From Suillus spraguei (taxonomy: Eukaryota; Basidiomycota; Agaricomycetes; Boletales; Suillaceae), in the NCBI GenBank assembly GCA_016800925.1, contig JABCPU010000644.1, positions 1 to 33,201 on the forward strand: a DNA stretch of 33,201 bases. Reading direction: 5' to 3'. Below, one piece after another: positions 9,770-19,391 of this stretch; the first letter of the stretch is position 1, and each line of letters starts with the position of its first letter. Under the pieces are notes generated by a model. The model made no database searches, had not been told where the DNA came from, and was given only the letters and a program-made list of their open reading frames with translations. The translations under genes and the position numbers were made by a program.

Positions 9770-11400
9770 TTCAAATCATCATTAAGTCCAAATTACAAAA
9801 AGAAAGATACATTGGTCCATGTACAGCAAATGAGATTGAAGACCTCATCGGTCCATTCCAATCATCGCCTTTATCAATCATCCCAAAACCCGGTCGTCCA
9901 GGAGATTTCCGTGTTATACAAGATTACTCATTCCCTCATGAACCTTCCTCAAAATTCCCTAATCCGTCCATCAACTCATGTATTGACTCGGACAATTTTC
10001 CCAGTACCTGGGGAACGTTCCATACCATGGCCCTTATCATTAGCTGCTTACCCCCAGGATCTCAAATGGTGACCAGAGATGTGTTGGAAGCTTATCGCAC
10101 GATACCTCTACATTACTCACAATGGCCAGCAGCGGTGGTCCGAGTTGCAGATGATCAATTTTACATCGACGCTTGTGCTTGTTTTGGAATATCACCATTG
10201 GCAGGAGCTTATGGCTGTGTCACAGATGCTGGTCTGGACATTAGTAGATCCCGAGGTATCGCTCCTGCATCAAGATGGGTTGACGACCATTTATTTTTCC
10301 ATATACAGAGGGAATTCCTTGAAGCTTATAACAGACAGCGGGCACAATTGCATTGTGACATCATTCAGAGGGGTAACCATCAAGAAGGTGGCCGTAAATG
10401 GTTTGGCGGTCACGTCTTCGATGATGGAACCATTGAAGAATTTGATGAAGATTGTCGATTTCCTATTCTTGATCTTTCCAGAGTTTTGCCGTGGTCGATG
10501 GAAGATGAGATGTTCACCTTCAACTTCGATGACATCGACCGATCCTCTAAGGACACAAAAACTCCCTGGAATCCGAAAAAGACAACCCTTTTGCCTACTC
10601 TAACCCATATGGCGGTCTTATGTGGAACCTCACAGATAATTTGGTATTTCTATCACAGGAGAAGAAGGACAAGTACATCGTTGCTTTACAAGACTGGCAA
10701 GACCGACAATTGCACACCCTTATCGATGTTCAGAAGCTGCATGGCAAGCTTCTACACATCACTTTGGTATTCCAACAAGGTAGAGCATATCTCACGAACC
10801 TCGAGGCAATGCTCTGGGTTTGTCATGCTCGGCCATTTTTACCTCATAGGCCAGTTAAAGGCTTGGTGACAGATCTTGATTGGTGGTCACACCTGTTACA
10901 GTCTTCATTTGTCGGACATGACATTCCCAGGCCTCTCTCATTACACGACCTTCAAGCTTTTTCAGACACTAGCTCTGGCATCGGGATTGGGATTATCATT
11001 GGTAAGTATGGGAAGGCCTGGAAATTATATCCAGGGTGGTCGACGCAGGATGGACAGAAAGACATTGGATGGGTTGAAGCAGTCATTTTTGAGTTTCTCA
11101 TTCGACACATTGTCGCCCTGGATAGATCAGAGCGACACTTCCGAGTGTACGGCGACAATCAGGGAGTCATCGATGGCTGGGAAAATGGACGCAGTCGAAA
11201 TGTAGCCATCAATCAGGTCTTCCGCTGAATCTCTCAATTCCTATCAGGATTACCAACTGCACACTCTTTCCATCCAACTTACATTGCTAGCAAATCCAAC
11301 CCAGCAGATCCCCCATCCCGAGGCATCTATGGAGACCAGAAATTCTTACTGCCACACATCCCAATTCCCAACTCACTCCATCATTTTATCTATGATCCCT
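9770..11400 (+). pseudogene. DIRS-type reverse transcriptase and RNase H (broken)
   Basis: RT fingers appear as RYIGPCTANEIEDLIGPFQS and PLSIIPKPGRPGDFRVIQDY (9800-9930). The palm follows as VTRDVLEAYRTIPLHYSQW (10070-10130), with its first catalytic Asp, and RWVDDHLFF (about 10275-10300) with the Asp pair. RNase H follows: AFSDTSSGIGIGI (Asp), GWVEAVIFEFLI (Glu) and YGDNQGVIDGWENG (Asp) between 10950 and 11190. SNPADPPSRGIYG, typical of the end of this domain, is near 11295-11335 in a third frame. Frame changes lie near 10025, 10550 and 11225. These enzymes would copy element RNA into circular DNA in working relatives. Confidence 0.8.
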
Positions 11401-13037
11401 TTGAACCCACACCAAGCTAATCAATCGTTTCTCCAATTGTCTGCTTCTCCATCGCACCTACTGTCCAATATCCCTGTAATCCCACTGTCAGTTGAGAGCA
11501 CAGTACATTCTCAGAACATTGAGATAGAACAACCGAACCCAAGTCATCACTCTCGCTTCACGACCCCACTCACATCCACACTCTCACTATCCAAACTGGC
11601 TCCATACAAAGTGGGATTAACTCCCCTAGTACTGTAGAGATACGCACTTAGCTTCAACGTCATCTGGGTGTGACCAACCGAACCTTAGCTTCGAAGATTC
11701 GAAGACCGCTGTGACCTGTGACACCTCAGAAACAGCTTTGAACTGTCACCACTGCCTGCAGCAACAGGCTCTCAATTTATCAATGATCCTCAAGCTTGTG
11801 TTTGCAATGGAGCACTTTGTATTCACCTATCTGTTAATATGTTAGGCCTCAGGCTTGTACTGATGATTCTGGCAATCTGCTGGCTTGCACCAAGGCAGAA
11901 AGTTGGGCCAAGAGCTTGCAGCTTCCATCACCAAGATATTTTGGTCGTGTAAAGCACAGACGCATGGAAAATACTCGTACAATTTTTTTTGGAAATATTG
12001 ACCCTAATCTATGTTTTTTCATGTTTTACCATGTGTCACAATTTACCTTCGATGACTTCAATTTGTGTGATGGTCACATGAAATAGCTTCGATTTGTTGG
12101 ACGTGTGATGCTGTGACAAAGCTAAGTGCGTATCTCTACAGTATCATCATTACGTCCACATTGCCTAGTGCATGAATGGCTCAAGTTATGGTCTCCACTT
12201 CACAGTAGATCATTTAAGAGCTCAGATGGTCAAATTCTCGCCATCACGGATGATGACCTTCAACACGTAATATCAGTAATGAACTCATCTTGGTCGCAAG
12301 GAACCAGAGAATCATACAGAGCTGGTTTATTAGTTTTCCACATTTTTTGTGACACACAAAGCATCCTGGAGCATGAACGATGCCCTATTGACACTCTTAC
12401 AATGCTCACTTTTGTTGCGAGCTGCACAGGAGCATATTCTGGGAAAACATTGGCCAACTATGTCTTTGGTATTCGGGCTTGGCACATCCTTCATGGACAA
12501 ACCTGGAAAGTAGACCATGGGGAGTTGAAATCAGCCTTAGACGGAGCAGCTAACAAAGCTCCTGCCAACTCGAAACATCCAAAGCGAGACCCTTTCACAG
12601 TAGCTTTCAAAATATGTACGCATCTCAATCTCACGATTCCTCTAGATGCCGCCGTATTCACATGCCTAACAACAGCCTTTTACTCACTTGCACGTCTTGG
12701 AGAGTTGACGGTGAAATCAATCAAACTATTTGCACCAAATCAACATGTGAAACGGAGAGATGTGCTCCTAGATGGAGAGGATCGTCATGGCTTACGAGTC
12801 TCCAAGATACGGCTACCATGCACAAAGATGTCAATGGATGGTGAAGACATTTATTGGGCCAAACAATCAGACACATCGAACCCGAAAGCAGCGCTCTCCA
12901 ACCATTTCTTGATTAATGAACCCACACATTCCTTAACATGCTTAATCAGCTTAACTCACTTATCTCAAAACTTGTTTGCTCTCTCTCACATCATTCACCT
13001 GGCATATCTTATATTTTTTGAGTGCGAAATACAATAA
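11400..13037 (+). pseudogene. DIRS-type tyrosine recombinase, split by a MITE and truncated
   Basis: After the MITE the frame reads SSLRPHCLVHEWLKLW, ITDDDLQHVISVMNSSWSQG and GTRESYRAGLLVFHIFCD, a SAM-like core-binding domain. The start of the catalytic domain follows with FYSLARLGELTV (12680-12715), holding the first catalytic Arg. The frame then loses similarity after SNHFLINEP near 12925 and stops at 13037, so the later H-x-x-R and Tyr boxes are missing. The frame 5' of the MITE (from about 11400 to 11631) joins the frame after it (from 12144) in phase when the MITE and one TA are left out, so they were one ORF. An intron near 12925 could be proposed, but no C-terminal half was found downstream. 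Confidence 0.75.
11632..12141. mobile_element. 510-bp MITE of Tc1/mariner type
   Basis: Perfect 23-bp inverted repeats begin CTGTAGAGATACGCACTTAG (11632-11654, inverse at 12119-12141). Each end is flanked by TA (11630-11631 and 12142-12143), the classic Tc1/mariner target duplication. The interior has no transposase ORF and is rich in CTTCGA words and runs of T. It lies between the RNase H and recombinase parts of the DIRS element, so it inserted after that element. An autonomous relative must have moved it. Confidence 0.88.
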
Positions 13038-13506
13038 AACATGTATATTAATATATCTCAACTTTTTTTTTCTGAATTCATTCACATTGAAATTTTGGAC
13101 AAGTAGATTCAATTTCACCAAGGCAGTTAAGTGTAAATAAGTCCGCATAAGGGCACGTCAAGGAATGTGTGAATTTCCTGATGAAGACACTCCAGTGATT
13201 GAACCTTTCACTCGCTATACTATGCCACAGTTGTGTTAACCCAAGGTATGTCTCGCCCCGCGCCTAATAATAGGGAGTCCAAGCTACGCCTGATGTGTCG
13301 CGAGGCTCCTTATAGAATTTGGGAATCACGGCTAATCTTGTCCTCCCAGGTTCAGAGTGTTGTTTCTGGCCGAAAACCCCTGCGGGGTTTTGCCCAAACA
13401 CCTACATGCGTCCATCTCTTTTTTAGTCCTGTTAGTTCGAAGGCTAGTCATACGTTAAACAATCCATTAATTTCTATGTGTCCACAAAACGAAACAAGAA
13501 CGCATA
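13038..13506. other. Non-coding stretch with a perfect palindrome
   Basis: No supported gene. At 13373-13391 AAAACCCCTGCGGGGTTTT forms an 8-bp stem with a 3-base loop. It could be part of a small transposon end or chance; no link to a gene could be seen. Confidence 0.5.
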
Positions 13507-14857
13507 GATTCGTGCACTCCCTACATCTCGTGCAGTCACGAAAGTTATGGAAAGTCACAGTATCGTCACACTAGCCGGTTTCAAAGGCCGTTCGGCACTA
13601 GACATTAATGAAGGTATACTGTATATACAAATCACTGGCTATATAGCAATCTAAAATATGTATTGTGAGCTGCCAGAGTAATATAAGCCATTATCATTAT
13701 TAAGATGCCCGGATGGCAATGGCTGTGATGATGTTTCTCGAACCGGGCTGCAAACAGTTTCTGAATCTACCCAGTCGGAGAGGTTGCAATGCTATATTTA
13801 CTCGAATCAGTAGCGTTAACAACTGGAATTTAGTTCAGAACTGACCCTCCAATGTCTTTGACATTTTGGTATTCAGCATTAATGGGGCCATCAGCCAAAA
13901 TAAATGATGGAGGAATGGAATCGCCAGCTGCCAAAATACATTCAATTATTGTGACCAGCTCTAAATTATCACTGTGAATACGATAGCGTTCTCAATTGCT
14001 TTTCGAGAAGATAAAATTTGAATTGTCTCCCTTTTGACCACCTCCCATTTGACACCCTTTCTCATCAACATTCCAGTTGTGTTCCAGTGGAATTCCTTCG
14101 TGCTTGTCATCCAAGGCCTTGCGCATATCAAAATACTCTGTGATCGTTGACTTGTTGGAATGTTGTGCGCGCTTTGGATCCAGGCCTTGTGATTTCACAA
14201 CAGTGATATCTGCGTGACAAGAAATGAAGCGGCGGACCCAATTCTTGCCAGGGTAAACATTCACCATCTCGAATATTGTGCACGGAGTTTTCGGTGATGG
14301 AGAGGGGTTGCAGAATCCGAGTTGTGATGGCACCAAAACCCTTTCATGGGATTCACTGAGTAATGATCTCCGTGTGCCACAATTTCCTGAAGCGCGATCT
14401 CGCACAGTCTGCGGGGGTATCTAAAGGAAACTGAGTTACATCCAAGTCAAAATAACTAAGGGAGTGCTCACCTTGTGAGCTATAGCAGCACTCCAAAAAC
14501 TGGGATAAACACCATTCAAGGCATCGTGGAAAGCAGCTTGAATGCGCAGAATCTCTGGGACGTTCCTGCGTCCCAGCAACTCGAGTGCTACTCGCCCATA
14601 TACACGTTCAGATGCGTTACTGGTAGTGTGTTCGAGTTTAAAACTCCGCTACGGCAGTACCGGCAGGTGACAGCGAGAGTGACACCAGCGGTGTCACCAC
14701 CAAAAAAATATCTCTTTTGTTTCTTATTAGATTGGGTCCATTCGAGTTTGTAGGGCGTACTTATGATTTATTGATTCATATGCATGTATTAGTTTGAAGA
14801 TTAATAGTAGAAAAGTGTTGTTTTGAGCGGTGCACGAGATGTAGGGAGTGCACGAAC
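13507..14857. mobile_element. Pogo-like DNA transposon, 1.35 kb, decayed
   Basis: Inverted repeats CGTGCACTCCCTACATCTCG.. (13511-13534) and their exact complement (14831-14854) bound the region, with near-identical flanking bases and TA on both sides (13505-13506 and 14858-14859). It contains a broken DDE transposase on the minus strand. The length is shorter than full pogo-family elements in fungi, so it is an internally deleted copy. Confidence 0.8.
13690..14405 (-). pseudogene. Pogo/CENP-B-like DDE transposase remnant
   Basis: The first frame (14405-13992) has YPGKNWVRRFISCHADI, the end of the HTH/CENP-B DNA-binding part; SQGLDPKRAQ; and IPLEHNWNVDEKGCQMGG, the first catalytic Asp block (usually WN.DE.G). 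After a stop at 13992, another frame gives HSDNLELVTIIECILAAGDS and PPSFILADGP, the next conserved block. Later motifs (second Asp, final DD/E) are lost or unreadable, and the N-terminal HTH is missing. The open frame starts at an arbitrary ATG. In working elements the protein cuts and pastes between TA sites. Confidence 0.75.
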
Positions 14858-15364
14858 TAGTGGTAACTAATAGTACTAACCTTTTCTAGACAAAGACAGC
14901 CGACTCTATGGACTTTTGGTGATGTAGTATGTGCACATTTGTGAGGGTGAAACTTTCAGGGTACCCTTTCTCATAATTCAATCACGGAACGAGATCATGC
15001 ATGAGAAGCCTATATTGAAAATTTGGATGTACTTAGGATGGTAGTGAAGTTTTATTGTTGAAATATGATAGGGACAGGAGGCATATATAAAGGGGCTTCA
15101 GACATGGAAGTAATATATGTGGTAACTTCGAATCACCTCTCGAAGTGAACTTTGATCACGAACGAAAACTGATTGCTCGTACAGCTGACAACCTTGCAAA
15201 ATGCTTGATTGTCGAGCCCAGTTGAAGATTTCGGCAGTCCAGTTGATTAGAAATACTTACATGAAATGTTTTGACGTAGTATCAGTATGGTATCGCGCAC
15301 TTAATTAAAGTGGCATTTGGAGCGTCATAATACACAGTATGGAATGTCATACACTTTGTTTAGT
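14858..15364. other. Non-coding stretch 3' of the APH-like pseudogene
   Basis: AT-rich, with no ORF worth calling and no repeat recognised. It would hold the 3' flank of the minus-strand gene that ends at 15365. Confidence 0.5.
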
Positions 15365-16446
15365 TCAGCTCGCATCATTGTCCTCTTTTCCATTTTTGTC
15401 ATCTTCGGAGAACTTCTTCTCGAAGATGTTCAAGTCAAACACTGACTTCTCCATGGAGCTGCGGTAGACGTTTGGACCGACAATCAATGCAGTGCGCCGA
15501 CCGTCCTGTTTTACTGCATTTAATCGCCAATACGTCTCACGCACCCATTCAGCATGATGGACCAAAGAGATCCAGCCATCCATGACGATCTCATGAAACT
15601 TGAGATAATATGGTGCATGCGCGAACAACATCGCGTGACAAAGATCATAGTCACTATATTTATCATGATTCTCCTGCGCAAAACATGCACCAAAGTGCTG
15701 GCGGAGGTAATACCGCTTGATCATGGCGCTCGCTCGACTGGTCAGATCTACTTGGTCGCCTGAGCCCCGGAAGACACTCGGCCACTTGGAAGTGTCACCG
15801 AACGAAGTCCAGTCATGCGGAACTGTGCTCCAATACTCATCGGGGATCCCCGGTCTCTCGCAGGGATCCCACCCGGTCGAATGCAAGTCACTTGGGAACT
15901 TGGCGGTGAGCATAAGAGGGAGAATCTGTGCACCCCCCCCCAGTCTATGACCCCTGACAAAGTAGATTGCAGCACTGCCAGAGTTTTGGTGACAACTAGT
16001 TGCTGCGCTTCTGACATAACATCCAAACCGTGAAGGTTGTTCTTCTTGTCGGTGAGACGTTCGAGCTTTCGTCCGTGGACGACGTCCATGAGAACATACG
16101 GCGCGCCAGTCGGGTTAGAAAATGTAACGTCCCAAGCATGAACTTGTGGGACTATGATACCTGGATATGAGCCGGACGCGCGAACATACTGCATGGTGGC
16201 TATCTCAGACAGCTTTGCTTGGGGATTAAAGTCCTCGTCAACATGCACTGATACGCTGGCGGCAATCTCACTACCATCAGCGAAGACGAGTTTGTAGACG
16301 GTATTGTAGCTGCCCCACCCGAGAAGTTGAATGGAGTGGCAGGTAGGTTTGGAGAGACGTTTTGTGGCACAATCAACCAGCCCAGAGAGGTTAACCCATT
16401 GCGATTTGTGAAGTGCGGAAATTTGCAGCTCGAGGTCTTGGGACAT
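15365..16446 (-). pseudogene. APH-like (aminoglycoside phosphotransferase family) kinase, deleted and frameshifted
   Basis: From ATG 16446 the protein has an N-lobe typical of fungal APH-family kinases: LLGWGSYNTVYKLVFADGSE (Gly-rich loop), IATMQYVRASGSYPGI, and the hinge TGAPYVLMDVVHGRKL. The sequence then passes from LAVLQSTLS directly to GVIDWGG, the second metal-binding block. The catalytic loop (H-x-D-x-x-x-x-N) and surroundings, normally about a hundred residues, are missing. Right after VIDW a run of nine G (15933-15941 on the plus strand) shifts the frame. The last part continues in another frame as GAQILPLMLTAKFPSDL and on to the stop at 15365. Seven G would restore the frame. The substrates of this fungal family are mostly unknown; this copy cannot be a kinase. 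Confidence 0.8.
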
Positions 16447-16842
16447 TGATATGACTTGCAGTGTGCAATAGAGATAGTCATTATTAGTAAAGGTAAAGTT
16501 GAGATCCTCTGTGCATCCTCACCCTACCTGATTAATTTCTAGTCACCTAGCTTGCAAGGTCATCGACTCCCAAGTGAGTAGAAGGACAAGGACTGACTGC
16601 CAAACGTCCCCTTAACACGGGGTTTACCCACGGCCCGGCATGGTTGACTGTCTATGACATCACCAAAATTACCACATGATATATGACGCCACCAACCTAT
16701 CCGACATTTGAAATATCGATGAGTCAAACATACTGACTGTCAGACAAATGTAACTCATCTAATGTTATGGCTAATATCGGATATATCATGTATTATATTG
16801 CATGAAACTCAACGAAAGCTATCGTTTGCTTACCCAAACCTG
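16447..16842. other. Intergenic region upstream of the APH-like pseudogene
   Basis: No gene seen. It lies between the minus-strand start at 16446 and the left edge of the first duplicated block, and would contain the former promoter of the APH-like gene; no clear TATA box was identified. Confidence 0.5.
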
Positions 16843-17154
16843 ATTATGATTTACCTGAGCAAACGAGGTTCATAAATGATCTAATCAAATTTTGTGAAAA
16901 TTTAAAGACAGGCTAGGTCGGAAGTTCTGCCAAAGATGAAATCTGTCTACTGGATACACGGACAGCTATGGGTTCTATCATTAACGATAGAGTAAAGTAA
17001 TAAAAAAAGTCTAGGTAGGTAGTTTAACATTAGAGGTATGGTGAGACAACGATAAAGATATAAATAATCTATGCAACTACGGATACATTCTTCGATAGAT
17101 CTTGAAACATTACCAAGGTACTCATTAATATTTTGTCGATCCTGCCGACAGGAA

Positions 17155-18252
17155 CTAAACATAAATATATGTCGTGAACATATACCAGATAATAAACAAG
17201 GATTGCGAATGAGAGCTAATCAAGAACGCCTTTTTCGGCGAGTGCTTGCCAAGCATCCATACCAGTATTGTGGCAAATAGACAGCTTCCCATAATATATT
17301 TGTTTTCGATGAAGGCCAACATGACCAGCATGTGACAAGCCGTCAAAATGGCCTTTGTTTTGAGTATAGAACCGAGAAGGACGGGTATGGTGGGGACACC
17401 GGCCTTCATATCGTCTTCGAAATCACGGACATCAGTCATGATCTATAGACATGGTCAGGTTCAAATCATGTGATCATATACTGTCTACTCACTGCGTGGC
17501 ATGTGCGGTTGACGGTAGACCAGACGATTAGTTGAACAACACTCCATGGAGATGGTAGCGTGTTTGTCAGATTGCCTGATCCCGACAACACAGAGAAGAC
17601 CACAGTATAGGCGCCACACCTGAAGAGTATTGGTTTACGCGCCATCGTTCAAGGCAAAGACGCAGACGTACCCTCGAATAATGCCGTTAAAAATGGCTTT
17701 CATGCCAGGAATGCGTTTGATGACCAGGACAGGCGCAGGTGTATAATGCTGGCGCTTGTCTTTGCCAAACATCCTGAGCAGACGCCTCGAGATCAGCGCA
17801 AACTTCTCAAAGCTGATCGGAGTAGTCCAGAGCAAGGCAGGAGCGATGAACGCTGCCGTGGTAAGGAGCGTCGAAATTGGACACTGTGATAATGCCCATG
17901 CAAAGAGCACAGTGTTGGCAGTGAGGAAAATTCGTGCATATATAAACCAAGAAGCGAGGCGTGGGTCGTTGACATTATTGCAGTCCGACAAAAATTCTTC
18001 CTCTTTATCCTTAAGATGATCAGCACCCATGACAAGGATATCCGCCGTGACCCAGATGGTGATCTATGAAGACAATTGCATCAGCGAAATTATCTAGTAT
18101 TAAATTGATGAGCGCACCGGTCTCCAGTCGATACTTCCGTTGGCAGACATGACATAAGACATCAGGGCTGACAGGGCCAAGCTGTTCATCGATATTACGA
18201 TGGGTCGCAAGAAGAGCTCATCTGCAAGCTTCGAGATTGTGAGGATTGGCAT
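17155..18252 (-). CDS. UbiA-family prenyltransferase, copy A (4 exons)
   Basis: Exons 18252-18118, 18063-17672, 17619-17493 and 17442-17155 are joined by introns of 54, 52 and 50 bp with GT..AG ends. The total is 942 nt, giving 313 aa, the usual UbiA length. The start ATG (MPILTISKL) has CAACCAACATG context and a TATA-like TATAAGAA 44-51 nt upstream. It is preferred over an in-frame ATG at 18330, which lies upstream of that box. Several hydrophobic spans fit a polytopic membrane enzyme. Aspartate motifs are DHLKD (exon 2) and DVRDFEDD followed by AGVPTIPVLLGS (exon 4), as in UbiA enzymes that bind prenyl diphosphate through Mg2+. The first motif is weaker than the canonical NDxxDxxxD. Substrate unknown: aromatic prenyl transfer and UbiA-type terpene cyclisation are both possible. 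A TAG in exon 4 ends it nine codons before the stop used by copy B. Confidence 0.82.
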
Positions 18253-18295
18253 GTTGGTTGAGACTGAAGAGCAAGCAAGTGCTACTCTTCCCCGC

Positions 18296-18303
18296 TTCTT
18301 ATA
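18296..18303 (-). promoter_or_regulatory. TATA-like box of UbiA copy A
   Basis: TATAAGAA on the minus strand lies about 45 nt upstream of the chosen ATG at 18252. The same position in copy B is TATAAAAA. The surrounding leader is conserved in both copies, which supports a start downstream of it. Confidence 0.45.
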
Positions 18304-18419
18304 CTGGTGCGACCGCGTTCCGTCACTCAAAAGACTAGCACGTAGATAATCATAATCTTATCCATACGAAATTAGAATCAACGTTCAAACCTGTGTTTTT
18401 TCAGCACTGGCGCCCCCGG

Positions 18420-18816
18420 CTTTTTTGACATCAGTCCGTTGAAGTCATAGAAGCGCCCTCGGAGCCTTCAACGTTTTGGGCCGGGCCAAATGCGGTGCGA
18501 GAAGTCGCACATAGTCCGGCTCGGGTCGTTCGAATTCACAAACGGTGCCCTACAACAGTTGGACAATAGGACTACGTAAAGACAGTATCGAAATATAATG
18601 TTACCCTGTGTGCTGTGCAGTACTCACTTTCGAACTTGTTTTTGGATTCCTATGATGTAAAGTGGCGTTGAACGTTCTGGTTGCCTGTCGGCCATGTTCT
18701 CGCTTGATGAGTGAGAGCCTAGAGGACAAACAAATAAACCCGGATAACACTCCGTCGACGTCGTACATTTGTTCTTGGGGAGATGATTTTTTGTACTCAG
18801 TTACACCGAAGTACAC
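18420..18816 (-). other. Unidentified conserved exon pair upstream of UbiA copy A
   Basis: On the minus strand a frame ending RTFNATLHHRNPKTSSK runs into a GTGAGT donor (near 18630). After about 55 bp an acceptor TGTTGTAG leads in phase to GTVCEFERPEPDYVRLLAPH. Copy B keeps the same two exons and splice sites (DTVYEFERFKPDYVQLLAPH). The family is not recognised. The second exon stops soon after (near 18447) in copy A, so it is probably a truncated gene piece lying upstream in the same direction as the UbiA gene. Confidence 0.4.
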
Positions 18817-19029
18817 CGTGACCGTGAGCCATGAGTCCCATGACCTACCGTATCCTTGTATAGCATCAAGCAGTCAAACAGAGAACCGGTGAGAATATAT
18901 CGTAACACATTTGCCCGACCATGTGACTTTACATTCCTACCTATTATTAAAGTCTATACAGGGTTTGGTAGTCGTACTAACTGATTGTGGCGAAACAATA
19001 ACAGTGAGTTCATTCTCATTCTGATTCGT

Positions 19030-19260
19030 TTACATGGCACAACAGGCCCGAACGCGTATTTTTGAGCCGGGCAGGACAAGGGGTACCGTATATGTGCACC
19101 GTAACTCACTAGTAGAGCACATCTCGAAGGATGCCACTGCCGCCTTGATAAGGAGGCGATGATAGGAACAGGTGGTACTGAACTGGATTCTTATGAATTC
19201 GGCACTAGCCGCAGTAACGCAGACCAAGAGCGCCAAAGAGATGCCGTTCGATTTGTTGGG
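19030..19260 (-). other. Unidentified conserved coding-like segment, copy A
   Basis: A minus-strand frame reads LALLVCVTAASAEFIRIQF and RLLIKAAVASFEMC, then meets a GTGAGT donor. Copy B has the matching segment (about 22605-22710), but about 37 bp are deleted there and a stop replaces a codon. The start of a gene with a hydrophobic N-terminus is possible. It is not identified. Confidence 0.3.
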
Positions 19261-19391
19261 TAAGCGTCAGATATTAATGAGCGTCAGCCTGTGTAGAACT
19301 TAGTAGAAGCGCACGAAGGTTTCACTGGCATCCCGAACAAACCGATTCAACATTTCATTGTCGATACAACCTCACATGGTCAAGCCACTGC

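Larger units (their letters stand above)
9322..13037 (+). mobile_element. DIRS-type tyrosine-recombinase retroelement, 5'-truncated and decayed
   Basis: Plus-strand pieces occur in DIRS order: Cys/His Gag segment (9324-9600), RT and RNase H (about 9780-11400), and tyrosine recombinase (11400-13037, split by a MITE). There is no DDE integrase and no LTR, as expected for elements that integrate by tyrosine recombinase. The left end is missing: Gag begins right at the chromovirus LTR border. The recombinase lacks its C-terminal catalytic half. Split or inverted terminal repeats were not found. Several frameshifts and stops make it non-functional. Confidence 0.8.
16843..19391. repeat. Segmental duplication, copy A
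   Basis: The block begins ATTATGATTTACCTGAGCAA and ends at GCCACTGC. It aligns end to end with 20482-22830, in the same orientation, through coding, intron and flanking DNA. The copies differ by many substitutions and small indels. Copy A is about 200 bp longer, partly through a stretch near 18840-18935 missing from B. Both carry the UbiA-type gene, so this is a tandem gene duplication with a 1.1-kb spacer between. Confidence 0.88.

Noticed and set aside
13250..13330. Possible tRNA in a GC-rich stretch
   Set aside because: No cloverleaf with T-loop GTTCRA and matching acceptor stem could be formed on either strand.
13233..13574. 113-codon plus-strand ORF before and into the pogo-like element
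   Set aside because: It crosses the inverted-repeat border of the transposon and has no recognisable content.
18250..18330. ATG at 18330 as the start of UbiA copy A
   Set aside because: It lies upstream of the TATA-like box shared by both copies, and the residues before MPILTISKL are poorly conserved compared with those after it.
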